Assembly (NCBI GenBank): GCA_029204225.1
Contig: CM055107.1
Location: forward strand, 4,409,079-4,473,078
Direction of reading: 5' to 3'
Source of the DNA: Diphasiastrum complanatum
Lineage: Eukaryota; Streptophyta; Lycopodiopsida; Lycopodiales; Lycopodiaceae
Length of the DNA stretch: 64,000 bases
Both the position numbers and the translations under genes were made by a program. Shown here one piece after another: positions 1-10,566 of this stretch. The first letter of the stretch is position 1; each line of letters starts with the position of its first letter. The notes beneath the pieces are model-generated. The model worked only from the letters and a program-made list of their open reading frames with translations. It did not search any database and was not told where the DNA came from.

Positions 1-137
1 TAGGAGGCAACAAGACCATAGTTTCTCAAAAGCACATTCAAGCTAACTATATGACCGTTCAAAGTTCAAACCACTATAGAAGTAGATAGTCTACATAATC
101 TAATTGAGATGAAAGAGCTACGGTTGATACTAAGACT
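1..137. other. flank of the first LTR element, no gene
   Basis: AT-rich sequence to the left of an LTR start at 138. No coding signal, RNA gene or repeat was recognised. Confidence 0.5.
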
Positions 138-349
138 TGTCATGTGCTTAATAATTGCAATGCTAAATATAGCCATGGAGCTAAATTAGATTAAAATTAG
201 TCAATAGGATAATTCATAAGTTGGCTTGAACAACTAAGCTATATTTGTAAATAGCAAGACTGTAATAATGGTTGTAAGGCCCATATTAGCTAAATAAGGC
301 CCCAAACTCATACTAGAGGCATAAAGGACCACTACAAATAGCTGAGGTC
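138..349 (+). repeat. 5' LTR, first part
   Basis: Starts TGTCATG and matches the 3' LTR at 8502 from the word TGCTTAATAATTGC onward for about 100 bp. It is interrupted at 349/350 by a copia element and resumes at 4063. Confidence 0.65.
345..349. repeat. target-site duplication AGGTC (left)
   Basis: AGGTC directly precedes the TGTAGG terminus of the copia element and is repeated right after its other terminus at 4063-4067. Confidence 0.8.
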
Positions 350-380
350 TGTAGGAATCCAGAATCAAGACTATTCATTA
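350..380 (-). repeat. 31-bp remnant of the copia 3' LTR
   Basis: Positions 350-380 are identical to 3620-3650, the terminal 31 bp of the full LTR. This is all that remains of the 3' LTR. Confidence 0.85.
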
Positions 381-1208
381 ATTGAAACGCTTCAAAATCT
401 GCTTAATGTACCGCTGTTGGGTAATGAAGATTCCAGCCTTTCCTTGCAAAAACTCAAGACCAAGTTAGAAATGCAATTGGCCTAAATCTGATGTATCATA
501 AACTGAAGCAAGATCAGATTTTAAGGCTGCAATATATTGTTCATTACTACCCGTAATGATAATATCATCAACATATAGCAAAATGATGATGATAAACTCA
601 GATGTATGCATGACATAAAGCGTAAATTCACTAGGACTGTTAGAAAACCCACGATCACAAAAGTATGTGTGTATCTTTTGATACCACGTCCTTGGGGCTT
701 GTTTTAGTCCATAGAGAGCCTTCTTGAGAAGACGCACTTTGTCTTCTTGACCTACAACCAAAAAAGCAGCAGGTTGCTGAAGGTAAACTTCCTCATTAAG
801 ATCACCATTGAGGAAGGCTATCTTTATGTCAAGTTGGTGCATACGCCAACCATGATGGGCAGCCAAAGCAATGACTATCCTTACGGTATTTATTCGTGCG
901 GTAGGTGCAAAAGTTTCCTCATAATCAATGCCCTCCTTTTGCGCATAACCTTTGGCAACAAGTCTTGCCTTGTACCTTTCAACAGTACCATCGGACTTGT
1001 ACTTGATCTTATAAACCCATTCACAGCCAATTGCTTTCTTTCCATGTGGAAGATCAACAAGAACCCATGTTTGGTTCTTTATGAGTGAGTCATACTCCTC
1101 TTTCATCGCGTCCTCCCAACATTTTACTCCTCTGGCCTGCTCATAAAAAACAGGTTCTATTGCACTATCCTCAATAGATGTAAGAGCAAAATCAGAAAAA
1201 ATCAGCAA
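381..1208 (-). pseudogene. copia reverse transcriptase (truncated)
   Basis: RVT_2-type (Ty1/copia) reverse transcriptase, which would copy element RNA into cDNA in virus-like particles. In order it shows the entry motif around W-V-Y-K-I-K-Y, KARLVAKGYAQ, ETFAP, the first catalytic segment HQLDIKIAFLNGDL, LYGLKQAPRTWYQK and the active site LLYVDDIIITG. The YVDD box is intact. The frame stops after DLGQLHF near 465. The remaining bases to 381 still read as RT sequence in another frame and are then cut at the junction with the LTR remnant. The RNase H domain that normally follows is absent. The upstream start is arbitrary because the protein is part of a polyprotein. Confidence 0.9.
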
Positions 1209-1298
1209 ATTCTATTGATTTAGATGAGGCACGAGTCTTCTCTTCATAGAAGCGGTTCACTTTGTTGTCCTGCAAAGTCTGCAACAGCCATTTAGGGA

Positions 1299-2297
1299 CT
1301 AGTTTAGGCTGTCCAACAACCTTACTTTGATCAACGCTTGCTGTCCAAAGTGATCTGAACTATCAACACTTTGCTGTCCAAAGTGCTCTGAAATTGGACT
1401 ATGCTGTCCAAAGTTTTCAACAAGCCGTTCCTCTTCATAAATCTGCTCCTCTTGATGAATTATGGGCTGTTCGCTTGAAGAACCAGTGGGCTGTCCATTA
1501 GAGGATGATGGCAGTCCCTCCTCTTCAACATTAGATGGTGATACCAAATCATACCAAACTTCATAAGGAGTCAAAATCTTCAAGGCTTTAGTTGGACACC
1601 GATTACTAATGTATGCCGCCGTAATAACCGCTTCAGCCCAAAACTTGTGGGGAACGCCCTTTGCCTTAAGCATGCAACGAGCCATGTCCATGATTGTGCG
1701 TTTTTTTCTCTCGGCAACACCATTTTGTTGCGGTGTGTAAGGTGTAGTCATTTGATGTAGAATGCCTTTGCTTTGAAGAAACGTGCCGAACGTACTTTTA
1801 ATGTATTCCCCTCCTCGGTCGGTACGTAGTATCTTCAAAGTATGCACAAATTGATTTTCTATCATAGCTAGAAAATCTTTGAAGCGTTGAAAAACTTCAG
1901 ATTTTGCCTTCATAGGAAAGATCCATGTAAACCTTGAAAAATCATCAATAAAAGTAATTAAGAGCTTGCATTTACCAATGGATTTGGTCCTCATTGGACC
2001 ACATACATCACTATGAATTAAGGCAAACTTATCACCAACTTTTATAGTCCCATCAATAGGAAAAGGCTTCCGCTGAAACTTACCAAGTATGCATCCTTCG
2101 CATACATGTCCTTCAGGATGCTCCATATTTGGAATGCCTTCCACCATGTTGAATTTCTTCAACATATTCAAACTTCCCAAATTGAGGTGCCCGTACCTCG
2201 CATGCCATAGTTTAGCTAACTCAAATGCATGTAAATTAGTAGCAACAAGACCAAAGGATGTCAAAGCTTTAGGTTCATAAATATCCAACAAAAACAA
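1299..2297 (-). pseudogene. copia GAG-pre-integrase and integrase
   Basis: Integrase part of the copia polyprotein, which inserts cDNA into the genome. The zinc-binding HHCC module is visible as LWHARYGHLN followed by VCEGC. The DDE core has D in TFIDDFSR, D in RTDRGGEY and E in NGVAERKK, all retained. After the segment TPYEVWYD the usual VFGC...FIGY region is missing and the frame enters a serine- and glutamine-rich tail. That tail has three copies of an FGQ motif (NFGQHS, HFGQQS, HFGQQA). The tail probably reflects a deletion plus hinge sequence between integrase and RT. Confidence 0.9.
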
Positions 2298-2529
2298 ACC
2301 TCCTCACAATGTTCCCGAAGCAACAATTAAAAGTGATCTCTTTGGGTCTTTTATAAGACATACTTTTCTTCTCCATTGGGAAGAACGAGTGGTATAGATC
2401 CAATGCCTTCAATTGGATAGGAGGTGTTGTCAACACCTTGAACCTTGCTTCCACATCTTTGATATTCATAAGCTTTGTGAAGACGTCTCTATGGTGAGTC
2501 ATATGGCGTGTAGCTCCGCTATCAATCAC
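2275..2529 (-). pseudogene. copia aspartic protease fragment
   Basis: Retropepsin that would cut the Gag-Pol polyprotein. The active-site segment reads MIDSGATRHMTHHRDVF, the usual copia form with D-S-G-A. After about 35 residues the fold is lost and the reading frame runs into unrelated codons until the GAG-pre-integrase begins, so most of the protease is deleted. The frame overlaps the ends of both neighbours by a few bases because of frameshifts. Confidence 0.8.
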
Positions 2530-2993
2530 CCAATCAATGGAAGAAAAAACAGCAACCTGAAGTGATTTGAAAGCGTATCACCCTCTTGCATCTTCAATGT
2601 TGAGAGTTGATTACGTAGAAAAAGCACTTTCGCCGTATTCTTCACTTGGAACATCTTGGCAAGTACTTCCCAAGCACTCTTGGAAGTCTTGCATGATCGA
2701 ATGTGAGGTAGGATTGATCTCTTCACGGATAGCGCTATGACCGAATGTGCTTGTGCGTCACGTCAATCCCACTTCTTTTGTTCTTCGAAAGACACCTCCA
2801 CATATGTTGAAGAAGTAGCTCTTGACGGTGTAGTAGGTGCCAAACTAGGTGGCCTCTCATCACCACATACAACTTCAAACAAACCTTTAGCAATAAGGAG
2901 GTTTTTGATCATGTAACACCACAAGGAGAAATTAGTTCCATCCAACCTATCTTCATTGAACAAAGAACCTATAGATTCAGATTCTTTAGCCAT
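2526..2993 (-). pseudogene. copia gag (two frames, no zinc knuckle)
   Basis: Nucleocapsid precursor of the copia element. The start MAKESESIGSL and the segment LDGTNFSLWCYMIKNLL match the DUF4219-like N-terminus of plant copia Gag. After an in-frame stop near 2763 a second stretch (SCKTSKSAWEVLAKMFQ, KVLFLRNQLSTLKM) matches the UBN2/retrotran_gag domain. The CCHC zinc knuckle is missing: the frame passes almost directly into the protease active site, so a deletion removed the gag C-terminus. The ATG at 2993 is the natural start because the leader and LTR lie upstream. Confidence 0.8.
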
Positions 2994-3619
2994 TTCTGAA
3001 AATTCAGCTAATAGTAGATGGGAAAAACAAATTCCAAGCCAAAATCTACTAAAAAATCAGCAAGATCAAAGCTGAATTAATGAGCACTATAGATTGCAAT
3101 ACACCACATGCAATAGCTCATTCACAAGAAGATATAGGTGGCTGTATTCTGCTGAAATAACAGAATACTAACTCATATGCAAGCTTCCAATGAAGCCAAA
3201 ACCACAACCAGAACTTTTGTTGTAAAATGGTGTGCACTCAATGTGCTAATGGAGCAGATGGTAGGACCTTCTTCCATGCTCAAAAACAGAAAAATTTCAG
3301 CCACTAAAAATGTGTCAAAAACACATTTGTCTTCAAGGTAGATGGGCGCCCTCCTCCAAAAAGAAAATCTGAAATTTGAAGCATGTAATCTGATTTCAAT
3401 CACATGAAAACTAGTTGAGCATGGGCGCCCTACTGCTGGCTCCCAAATGAGTGGAGGTTCCAAGCTTTTCCCAGCAATTTCCTGCACAAAAAACAAGGAG
3501 CCGAACAGTTCTCTCTCCACAAAAATCGGAAAAATTCTGATTTTTATGAACCAAAAGAGGAGAAATGTGGCTGCCTATTAGGTGCCCTCCAGCAAGCAAT
3601 CAATTCTGAAAAATAGCCA
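2994..3619 (-). other. copia leader between LTR and gag
   Basis: About 620 bp without a credible gene. The bases next to the LTR on the minus strand (3619 downward) begin TGGCTATTTTTCAG. This starts TGG like all primer sites but does not match the common initiator-Met pattern, so the primer tRNA is unresolved. Confidence 0.5.
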
Positions 3620-4062
3620 TGTAGGAATCCAGAATCAAGACTATTCATTAACACAAAGTATTCTCAAAGAGAAGAGAGAGATGGTTAGATGACCCTCTTG
3701 TAGAAACTTGTGGACAGCCAATATGAACATTAGATTGCTTAACAAAAGTGTGTCTCATACAAATGACTGGCTACATATAAGTAGTCCAAGATGGCTATCT
3801 ACCTTCATGACTGTTGGCTGTCCAATAACTTGACTAATGGCTATCTAGCTACCATAAGTTACATAAAATAATTAAGTACCCCAAATAACAAGTTAGGTAC
3901 TTAATTCACATGTATAGGCCCCTAGTGGACCCACGAGTCCCTACAAGTTAGTTTCATACTAACTTGGGCCTAAAATATAAATGACCATGGTTACACAGAT
4001 CTCGACCTTTTGGGTCATAGTAACCTATGGCTTCTACATCATTTACATTTATTAGTCTAACA
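3620..4062 (-). repeat. copia 5' LTR (443 bp)
   Basis: On the minus strand it starts TGTTAGAC at 4062 and ends GGATTCCTACA at 3620. The right side is flanked by AGGTC, matching the left end of the element. Confidence 0.85.
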
Positions 4063-4067
4063 AGGTC
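4063..4067. repeat. target-site duplication AGGTC (right)
   Basis: Second copy of the 5-bp duplication flanking the copia insertion; the host LTR continues from here. Confidence 0.8.
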
Positions 4068-4839
4068 GTGCTAAATTTGAAGGCTATTCTACATTTGTCA
4101 TTTTTGAATTCTATGTGTTCTTGACGCTTCTCTATGAGATCCATTTTCATGTGTTTTGTGGTTCATGTGCCTAAAATCACATGAGAGCTTTGATCATGTT
4201 CTAGATTCAGGCCCAATTTATTAAATTGTCATTAATGGTAAAGAATGCTACCTTGTTTGCCTAATTTGATGAAGATTTGATTTCATGATTTCTGATAAAT
4301 TTCTTGATTTCTTATTTACCATGTTGATTTGACATTCAAAAATGGACTGAAGGTTTGAAATTTGAATCATAGAACCCACGGTTCTCAAAACCGTGGGTCC
4401 TGGGAACCGTGGGGTGAACCGTACCACGGTTCATGAAATGTGGTATAGTTCCTCTATTTGAATAATTAATTAATTACCCAATTCCCCGCATTTTTGGTCC
4501 TCATTTCACAGATTTCACAAATGGTCCTCAGATTTCACAAATTTCACAGATTTTTGGTTCTCATTTCACAGATTCCTCATTTTTGGTCCTCATTTCACAA
4601 ATGCTATGGTCCTTCCAAAAAAAAATTAAACTCCCTAACAATTCTGGTTTTTTTTAGCTTTTTTTGGCCTTTTTTTGGCATATTTTTGGGCTGTTTTTGG
4701 GGGTGGGAACAAAAGCAAAAAAAAAAAATTTAATTAATTAGTACGGTTCACCCTTAAATTTTTTGTGAACCATAAACCGTGGTGAACCATACACGGTTCT
4801 CAGATTCTATGGTTTGCATGCTATGATTGGCATATGACA
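4068..4839 (+). repeat. 5' LTR, second part
   Basis: Continuation of the LTR started at 138, ending near CATATGACA just before the primer site at 4844. The related LTR at 38836-39362 ends in the similar word CATATGAGA before its own primer site. The MITE-like segment 4371-4814 accounts for much of its length. Confidence 0.55.
4371..4814. mobile_element. MITE-like inverted-repeat segment
   Basis: The left end reads CATAGAACCCACGGTTCTCA and the right end, read in reverse, CCATAGAATCTGAGAACCG. ACCGTGG/CCACGGT words recur near both ends and pair across the element. The middle has short repeats of the words ATTTCACA and TTGGTCCTCA, and TAATTAATTA stretches on both sides. No transposase is present. 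A clear target duplication was not found, so the class is open. Confidence 0.5.
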
Positions 4840-4843
4840 ATTT

Positions 4844-4855
4844 TGGTATCAGTGC
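4844..4855 (+). other. primer-binding site
   Basis: TGGTATCAGTGC matches the common plant initiator-Met-tRNA primer site TGGTATCAGAGC at 11 of 12 positions. It lies just inside the LTR end. Confidence 0.7.
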
Positions 4856-5189
4856 ATTAGATCCTTTTCTCGTCAAATTTACTGATTTTTTTTAAGTTTG
4901 ATCGAGTTTCTATTCACCAGTTTTCTTGGTTTTCAATTTGCATAATTGTTTTCAGACCAAGTAATCTTGAATTGTTTGTGTGATTTTTTGTTTTAGATCA
5001 GTAACCCTTGGCTTCTAGGAGGTACTGATTTTTTCTAATTTGGATCTATAATGACCAAGTTATGGCCATTTTAGTGAAACCATTTCAAGTTTCGTTAACT
5101 ATAGTTTTTGTTGTCTAGTATTCTCTATTTTTGGCTGATTATTTTACTGTGAATTTATAAATTCCCTTGTAGCCTAGTCGATCAATTCC

Positions 5190-5360
5190 TGGTACACTTC
5201 GTGCATGCAAAACTGAGAGAGTTGTTAAGCTGGCACCGTAGACCTGCGCTTGCGGTATCGGCGCTTGCGAAGCCCCAGGTGGATGGTGGCAAACGAAGCC
5301 GTCTTGCGAAGGCGAGTAAACATGGGAGGCAGGATCCGGCAGGGCCCCAACAAGTGCTTC
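5190..5360. other. GC-rich island, possible captured gene fragment
   Basis: About 170 bp of clearly higher GC and CpG content inside AT-rich sequence. Both strands are open: the minus strand reads a proline-, alanine- and histidine-containing peptide (HHPPGASQAPIPQAQVYG), the plus strand an arginine- and lysine-rich one. The protein is not recognised and the coding strand is undecided. The related element near 40 kb has no equivalent at this place. Confidence 0.4.
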
Positions 5361-5638
5361 TTCCTGAGTTATGCACTTTTTGTGATAGAGGTTCACTTTT
5401 AGTTTTGGTTGGATTTTTGGGAGAGAAGCACTTCAACTTTTCATTTCTGAAATTTTGTTTCTTTGTAAAAAAAAATTTGTGCCCTTCAAAATGAAGATAC
5501 AATTTTTTTTTAAAAACTAACGTTACCTTCAACTAACCCTAACCCTACCCCCTTGCCACTCCTCCTTCACGGAGTGCGTATGTTTCTGCCATCTCTTTCT
5601 TCCCTCCCGTCCTCTCCTTGCCCTTTCTCCTCCCTAGG

Positions 5639-5640
<2 letters not shown>

Positions 5641-5686
<46 letters not shown>
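5641..5686. repeat. (CT)23 microsatellite
   Basis: Uninterrupted TC/CT dinucleotide run. The related element has a CT-rich block at the matching place (41121-41312). Confidence 0.95.
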
Positions 5687-5689
<3 letters not shown>

Positions 5690-6428
5690 CGTTGAGCCCA
5701 CGGCCGCATTCCTTTCAAGGCTCGGCAAAGAAATTTTCCTTTTATATTATATCTTTTTCTTTAGAAAAAAGAATATATATTTTTTTTATGAACCCTTATA
5801 TTTTACAAGCATATATATCTTGCCAAAGGAGCCAACAAAAAAAATCTATCGTCAAACTTTACAATTTTTTACGACACCCTTTTTCACAAACTAATGTTTC
5901 ACAAACCCAAATTTTATCCAAAATAGTTAATAAATTTTTCAAAACCACCTCTTTTGAGTCTATTCATTTCCAACTTCTTTAATCAAATTTTGAACTCTTA
6001 TATCTTTCTTGTTTTACCTCTGCTTTCAATGCAGTCAAAAGCGAAAATGATCAGTTTGATGAGCCTGACATTGAGAAATTATTTGTAGTTTACTAATCAT
6101 TACTCAATTTTTTTTTTAAAATAACCCCCTTTTCTAAGTTGCTACTTTTTTGTACTCCTATATCTTCTCCATTTGAGCTCGAAATTCAACGCAGTAAAAA
6201 GCAAAATCCATTAGCTCAACAAGCTTGATGTTGTAAAAGTCTCATTTATAACAAAATTTGACTTCTTGAAAATTTATTCATATTTGCTCTTACTAAAAAC
6301 CCATGCACACTGTCATCATTTTTATTGGCATCGAACCTTTGACAAATCTGATTTTCATATCATTTCAAAATTTATGTCAGGCCTACAATTCATAGATTCC
6401 AAAATTAGTTCTTCATAATCATTTTGAA

Positions 6429-8270
6429 TAGATTGGGATTATGATTATGAACCAGAAGATGACAATCAGACATATTGTGATGATAACTTTCAAAATGACA
6501 TGGAAGACTGTTGGGATCAAGGTGAGGATCAAATTGTGACCAAGGTAATGACTTCACTAATGACTATCAGTATCAGGACTAAAACGACGATTATTAGCTT
6601 GACCACCATTCTGAAAATTTAAATGACGACCGACAATGCAAGGATCAACACAGGCAAGTCATTGGTGGTTGGACCAATAATGATGCAACTGAACCATTCA
6701 ATGCTCAAAATGAACTATCATCCAATGATGATGGATATCAAGGTCAAAATCAATTCCAATATGGTACTGAAGACCAATCTAAAGCGATAAGTGTGGATGA
6801 GCAATATCTATTGCAATGTGGAACTAAGAACCAGCACGAGTGGATCAACTCTATGATTTTGAAAAAGTCAAAAGACAACATTACTATGGTGTAGAACGAC
6901 GTTTTGATCATAACAAATACAGTAGCATTGACTATGTGGCGTATGAAAACACCCCTACAAGAGTAAAGAAAATGATGGAAATGGAGAATGTTCTCTTTAT
7001 GTCACTACAGGTATTATTGGTCCTTAGATTGATAAATCATTTCATGACGCAAATGATCATAAAGAGGGAAAGAATACTAGTGTGGCAAGTGAAGTGACTG
7101 TTTCTAGTCCCTATGCCAATCTTGTGGGAAGTCTAACAACATCAACCTACAACAGGTCAACATTCATGAAAGATCGAGCAATATAGTAGACCCTACTATC
7201 AGTAAGGTGAGCATTGGAACAAGTGAAATATTAAATAAGCTTTTAAATATTTTAACTACCATACAAGTTAGTACCAAACCAAGACATCAAGCACGACAAC
7301 TGTTTCAAAGAAAATCAAAATGGATATGGGAAGAAATGTGCAATGAGATGGTCATTTATTCTGACTCTCTCTTGACAAGTTTTCCACAATAGCCAAGTGA
7401 TGTTCAAACTACTAATCTTGAATTGCGTAGCACTGTTGACAACAACGTTCCCTTTAATCCAAGGGAAGTCTTTAAAGCCAAAGTTGGATATCGATCGAGA
7501 TGTCTTGAACAAGCAAGATCTTAAATCTTTTGATGACAGTGATGGTTTTGAGGAAGGGAGGAATACCATTATTTAGAGCAAAAATACTAATTCCAAGTCT
7601 TCTTCCACAGAGACAAATTCAATATCAACAAAACACCACTGGACAAGTTGATAAAAATCAAGTTTTATCCAAGAGCCTTAGTAATCAAGAGGAAGGTCAA
7701 AACAAAGAGGTCATTTATGAACAGTGCATACCTCTACATTTGCAATTTAAAAGTGGAGTACTGCCATATTTCCAAGGATCACATTTTACTCCAATAATGG
7801 AAAGTTATGATTTGTCTTTATTATGATGACTTAAATGGAGTTACTTTTGAAAATAAATCGAGTGAGGGACATAACAATGATGACAAGTTTAGATACCAGT
7901 ATAACGATACCCTCTTTGACCATGATGGTGAAATGGATATCACCAAGATGTACCCAATTATGTATGATGCATTCTTTGACTTGGTGCATCACTACTTTGG
8001 ATTAACAACTATACCAATCAATCAATCAACATAAAACTCCAACACTCTACCACCGGATGCAAGGACAAAAAAAGATGCATCATAAATTGAATAGTCTATC
8101 CAAATCAAGAAAGATACTGAGGAAGAAAACTATCGAAAATCTTGTTGCATGTATTATGTCAACCCATGCAGAACTAGTGCCAGTTAAGGCAATCGTGTGT
8201 TTCATAAAACTTTTCTTCAGTGATCTTATTAAGCCTATGGACAAATTTGTAGATCAAAGGTTCATTTAAT
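6429..8270 (+). pseudogene. decayed acidic ORF of the non-autonomous element
   Basis: Not recognised. In shifting frames the plus strand reads long stretches rich in Asp, Asn, Gln and Tyr, for example DWDYDYEPEDDNQTYCDD near 6430. A further acidic piece lies around 7807-8034, reading YYDDLNGVTFENKSS, with HDGEMDITKMYPIMYDAF further on. Stops and frameshifts interrupt it often. It fills the place where gag would lie between primer site and polypurine tract, but no CCHC knuckle, protease or RT motif is visible. It could be a degenerate Gag-like protein or a leftover host sequence. Confidence 0.35.
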
Positions 8271-8493
8271 GGGAGCCTTACCAAAACCTTGCTCTACAAT
8301 AATAAGTTGGAAGAAGAACTTAAGGCGGCAATATCTGATTAAAAGAGAGTGGTTACCGACAAGAACATTACATGGAAAATCCTTCCTACTTTAAGGTCGC
8401 CAAAAAATTTCAACTACTGCAAAGGATTCAAGGAGCATAACACTTGACAAGAAACTACACGATCTTCATTTTTTAGGACAAAACTACTTACAT

Positions 8494-8501
8494 AGGGGGG
8501 G
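8494..8501 (+). other. polypurine tract
   Basis: A run of seven G after ATA directly in front of the LTR start TGTCATG at 8502, as expected for second-strand priming. Confidence 0.7.
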
Positions 8502-8632
8502 TGTCATGTACTGCATGTTATTGGCCCATGTGCTTAATAATTGCAATGCTAAATATAGCCATGGAGCTAAATTAGATTAGAATTAGTCAATAAGATAGTT
8601 AATAAGTTGGCTTGAACAACTATAGGTTTCAA
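8502..8632 (+). repeat. 3' LTR (recognisable part)
   Basis: Starts TGTCATGTAC after the polypurine tract and matches the 5' LTR until about 8630. It then diverges, so the LTR is truncated or rearranged. Confidence 0.65.
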
Positions 8633-10231
8633 GGTTGAAGATTGATTGAATCTTGACATTTCTAGAGTGTCCTTGATGTTTGAAACTTTCACATGTTCTA
8701 CATGCTCGTGCTTTTACAGGGGTGACATTCCAAAGACTCTATATGAATTCTTCTTGGTGAAACTTCGTCATGAAATGTGAAAATTGGTGAAAAACAATTT
8801 GGTTATATACCTACAACACAAACAAATGAATTCCTTGTACCTTGGCAAATAAACATAATAGTAGCAATGCGATACACAAAGGACAATCCTACCACGTTCA
8901 CATAAAACAAAAAAAGTAATCACAAAAGAAGGTGTAAAAGGAAAATCCTCGAGTTGATAAAAGTCATATCGTTGAGTACAATCGTGATGCTCCATCATCA
9001 TTACTACCATCTTCACAGCATCCTTATGAATTTTTGAATATCCCTTTCAATAACGACATCTTGGTTGAAATAAACGATGAAAGGCATGTTGCTCGTCTCA
9101 AATGAAGCATTTCTTTTGCAAATAAAGTCGATGAACTATTGGTCATCTGTTTTGCCACAATTTCTTCAACTTAAAAAGATAGTTCTTCATCTTCAAAATC
9201 ATCAATTTCTTACTTCCAATGGATCATAAGTCTGATATCAATTGATAAGGTGGATCTCATCTCTAACACAACATTCTCTACCCAATTCATGGTAAGATTC
9301 AACAATAACAACATGCCAAGCAAAATCCTAAAAAGAAAAATTAAAAAAAAAAAAACTAGTTTGGATAGATGATTACAAGAAACTCTTAGATTGATTACCA
9401 CTAATGTAAAATAGCAAATTATATGATATGCAAACAAGCCTATATTGATTCAATTGAGACTACTTTGATATGCTCAAAAGCATGAATTCCCACTTGATTC
9501 CAATCGACACTATTTGGAATGTTTTTTCAACATCTAGATCGATTCATTGTTATGCGAAACAATTCAAAAAAATTTGAAAACACTCTCAAACTATCCAAAT
9601 CTTCTCTGAATGAGGCTCGGATTTTCAAAAAAACGAAAAGGAAATACTACTAAACCTACAAACCGCAATCCCTTGAAATGATGCTCAAGAGTGGAATTCA
9701 TATCACAAAACCTAGAAAGACATGTTAGGACAACATACGACAAAATACAAAAGCATTATAATTTTTGCAAGAGAACTCTCTAAACATCAAAAAGGTAAAA
9801 TCTACATCATCAATCATGTTTGTCACCAACACATGCCTTGGGAAGAGTCTATAACGGTATAAACTTGTATCTAGCTACAACGTTATGGTTTTAACTTGTA
9901 TCTAGGTAAGATAATATAGATGATAACTGAACCAATATAGAAATGCATCTTTACATCCACCAATGACCTGCAAACAGGTTACAAGCAAGATAAGGGATTG
10001 CCTTAACGGAATCCAATATCTATATTGATGCTTGGTGCAATATCCAATGCATATTGATAATAAGTACAAGATAGTATCAACACACACCACAAAAATAAAA
10101 AAGATGAGCAGTCTTTACACGTATGGAGTTTGGCACCAAATCATTGGCACATCAACTCCATAATACAAAGTGCACAGTTTATGATATAACATCCCTATCA
10201 CACATCATTAGCACCCAAGAGTAGCTGTCGA
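8633..10231. other. gene-free stretch
   Basis: AT-rich sequence. Short ORFs are chance frames without motifs. No tRNA, LTR terminus or tandem repeat was identified. Confidence 0.5.
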
Positions 10232-10566
10232 TCACACATACAAAGATATGTTCACTTTAACTTCATAGAATCGATATTGTACATTGACAAAGAAACCAAT
10301 GTGCTGAGTTTCTACTACTCCAAATGTGAAGGATGGATGCAACCACGAGGAAGCAATAAAACAGCAATGCCTATACAACCAAGTCCATACTTCCTTAAAA
10401 TAATGCAAGGTAAGTTGCATATATTGCATCCAGCTTAGAGCTTCCGAGATAACAAGCATGTCAAAACAACCAAAACAATGCCAATTCAATAAGAAGACGC
10501 AAAACCCAACATACTTTCAGCTCTATTACAGAAAAATTGCGCATTATACTCTTTATCGTTTTATTC
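10232..10566 (-). other. 3'-UTR-like sequence
   Basis: Sequence directly after the stop codon of the ORF at 10567-11184. It lacks a conserved motif and reads like transcribed non-coding plant sequence (T-rich, no strong repeats). This is inference from position only. Confidence 0.3.

Larger units (their letters stand above)
350..4062 (-). mobile_element. Ty1/copia element, internally deleted, inserted in an LTR
   Basis: Minus-strand element of 3713 bp bounded by TG/CA termini and the 5-bp duplication AGGTC (345-349 and 4063-4067). In its own direction it has a full 443-bp 5' LTR (4062-3620), a leader, gag, protease, integrase and reverse transcriptase. After the palm/YVDD region of RT it jumps at 380/381 straight into the last 31 bp of the 3' LTR. 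The RNase H domain, polypurine tract and most of the 3' LTR are therefore missing. The intact duplication shows that the loss happened after insertion, or that a deleted copy inserted. Coding parts are broken by frameshifts and deletions, so the copy is dead. Confidence 0.85.
4860..6300 (+). repeat. internal region shared with the copy at 39400-41750
   Basis: Several blocks match the other copy in the same order: GAGAGAAGCACTTCAA (5421 versus 40044), the CCTAACCCTA block (5535 versus 40160), a CT-rich block (5641 versus 41121), and the segments around GATCAG...GAGCCTGACA (6047 versus 41610). The blocks between differ in content, including one foreign-looking stretch in each copy. Confidence 0.6.
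138..8632 (+). mobile_element. non-autonomous LTR retrotransposon with nested insertions
   Basis: The 5' LTR starts TGTCATG at 138 and appears to end at 4839, followed by a primer site (TGGTATCAGTGC, 4844-4855). The internal region runs to a G-rich polypurine tract (8494-8501), and a 3' LTR starts TGTCATGTAC at 8502. About 100 bp after the LTR start are nearly identical in the two LTRs (roughly 142-235 and 8527-8630). The left LTR lacks about 22 bp between two CATG words. A copia element (350-4062) and a MITE-like segment (4371-4814) sit inside the 5' LTR. No protease, reverse transcriptase or integrase was found inside, so the element would depend on enzymes from elsewhere. A related copy lies at 38836-41750. 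The outer right boundary is not resolved. Confidence 0.65.

Noticed and set aside
3173-3599. Minus-strand ORFs in the copia leader
   Set aside because: No motif; leaders of copia elements often contain chance frames.
5139-5494. Overlapping ORFs on both strands over the GC-rich island
   Set aside because: The coding strand cannot be chosen and no family is recognised, so no CDS was called.
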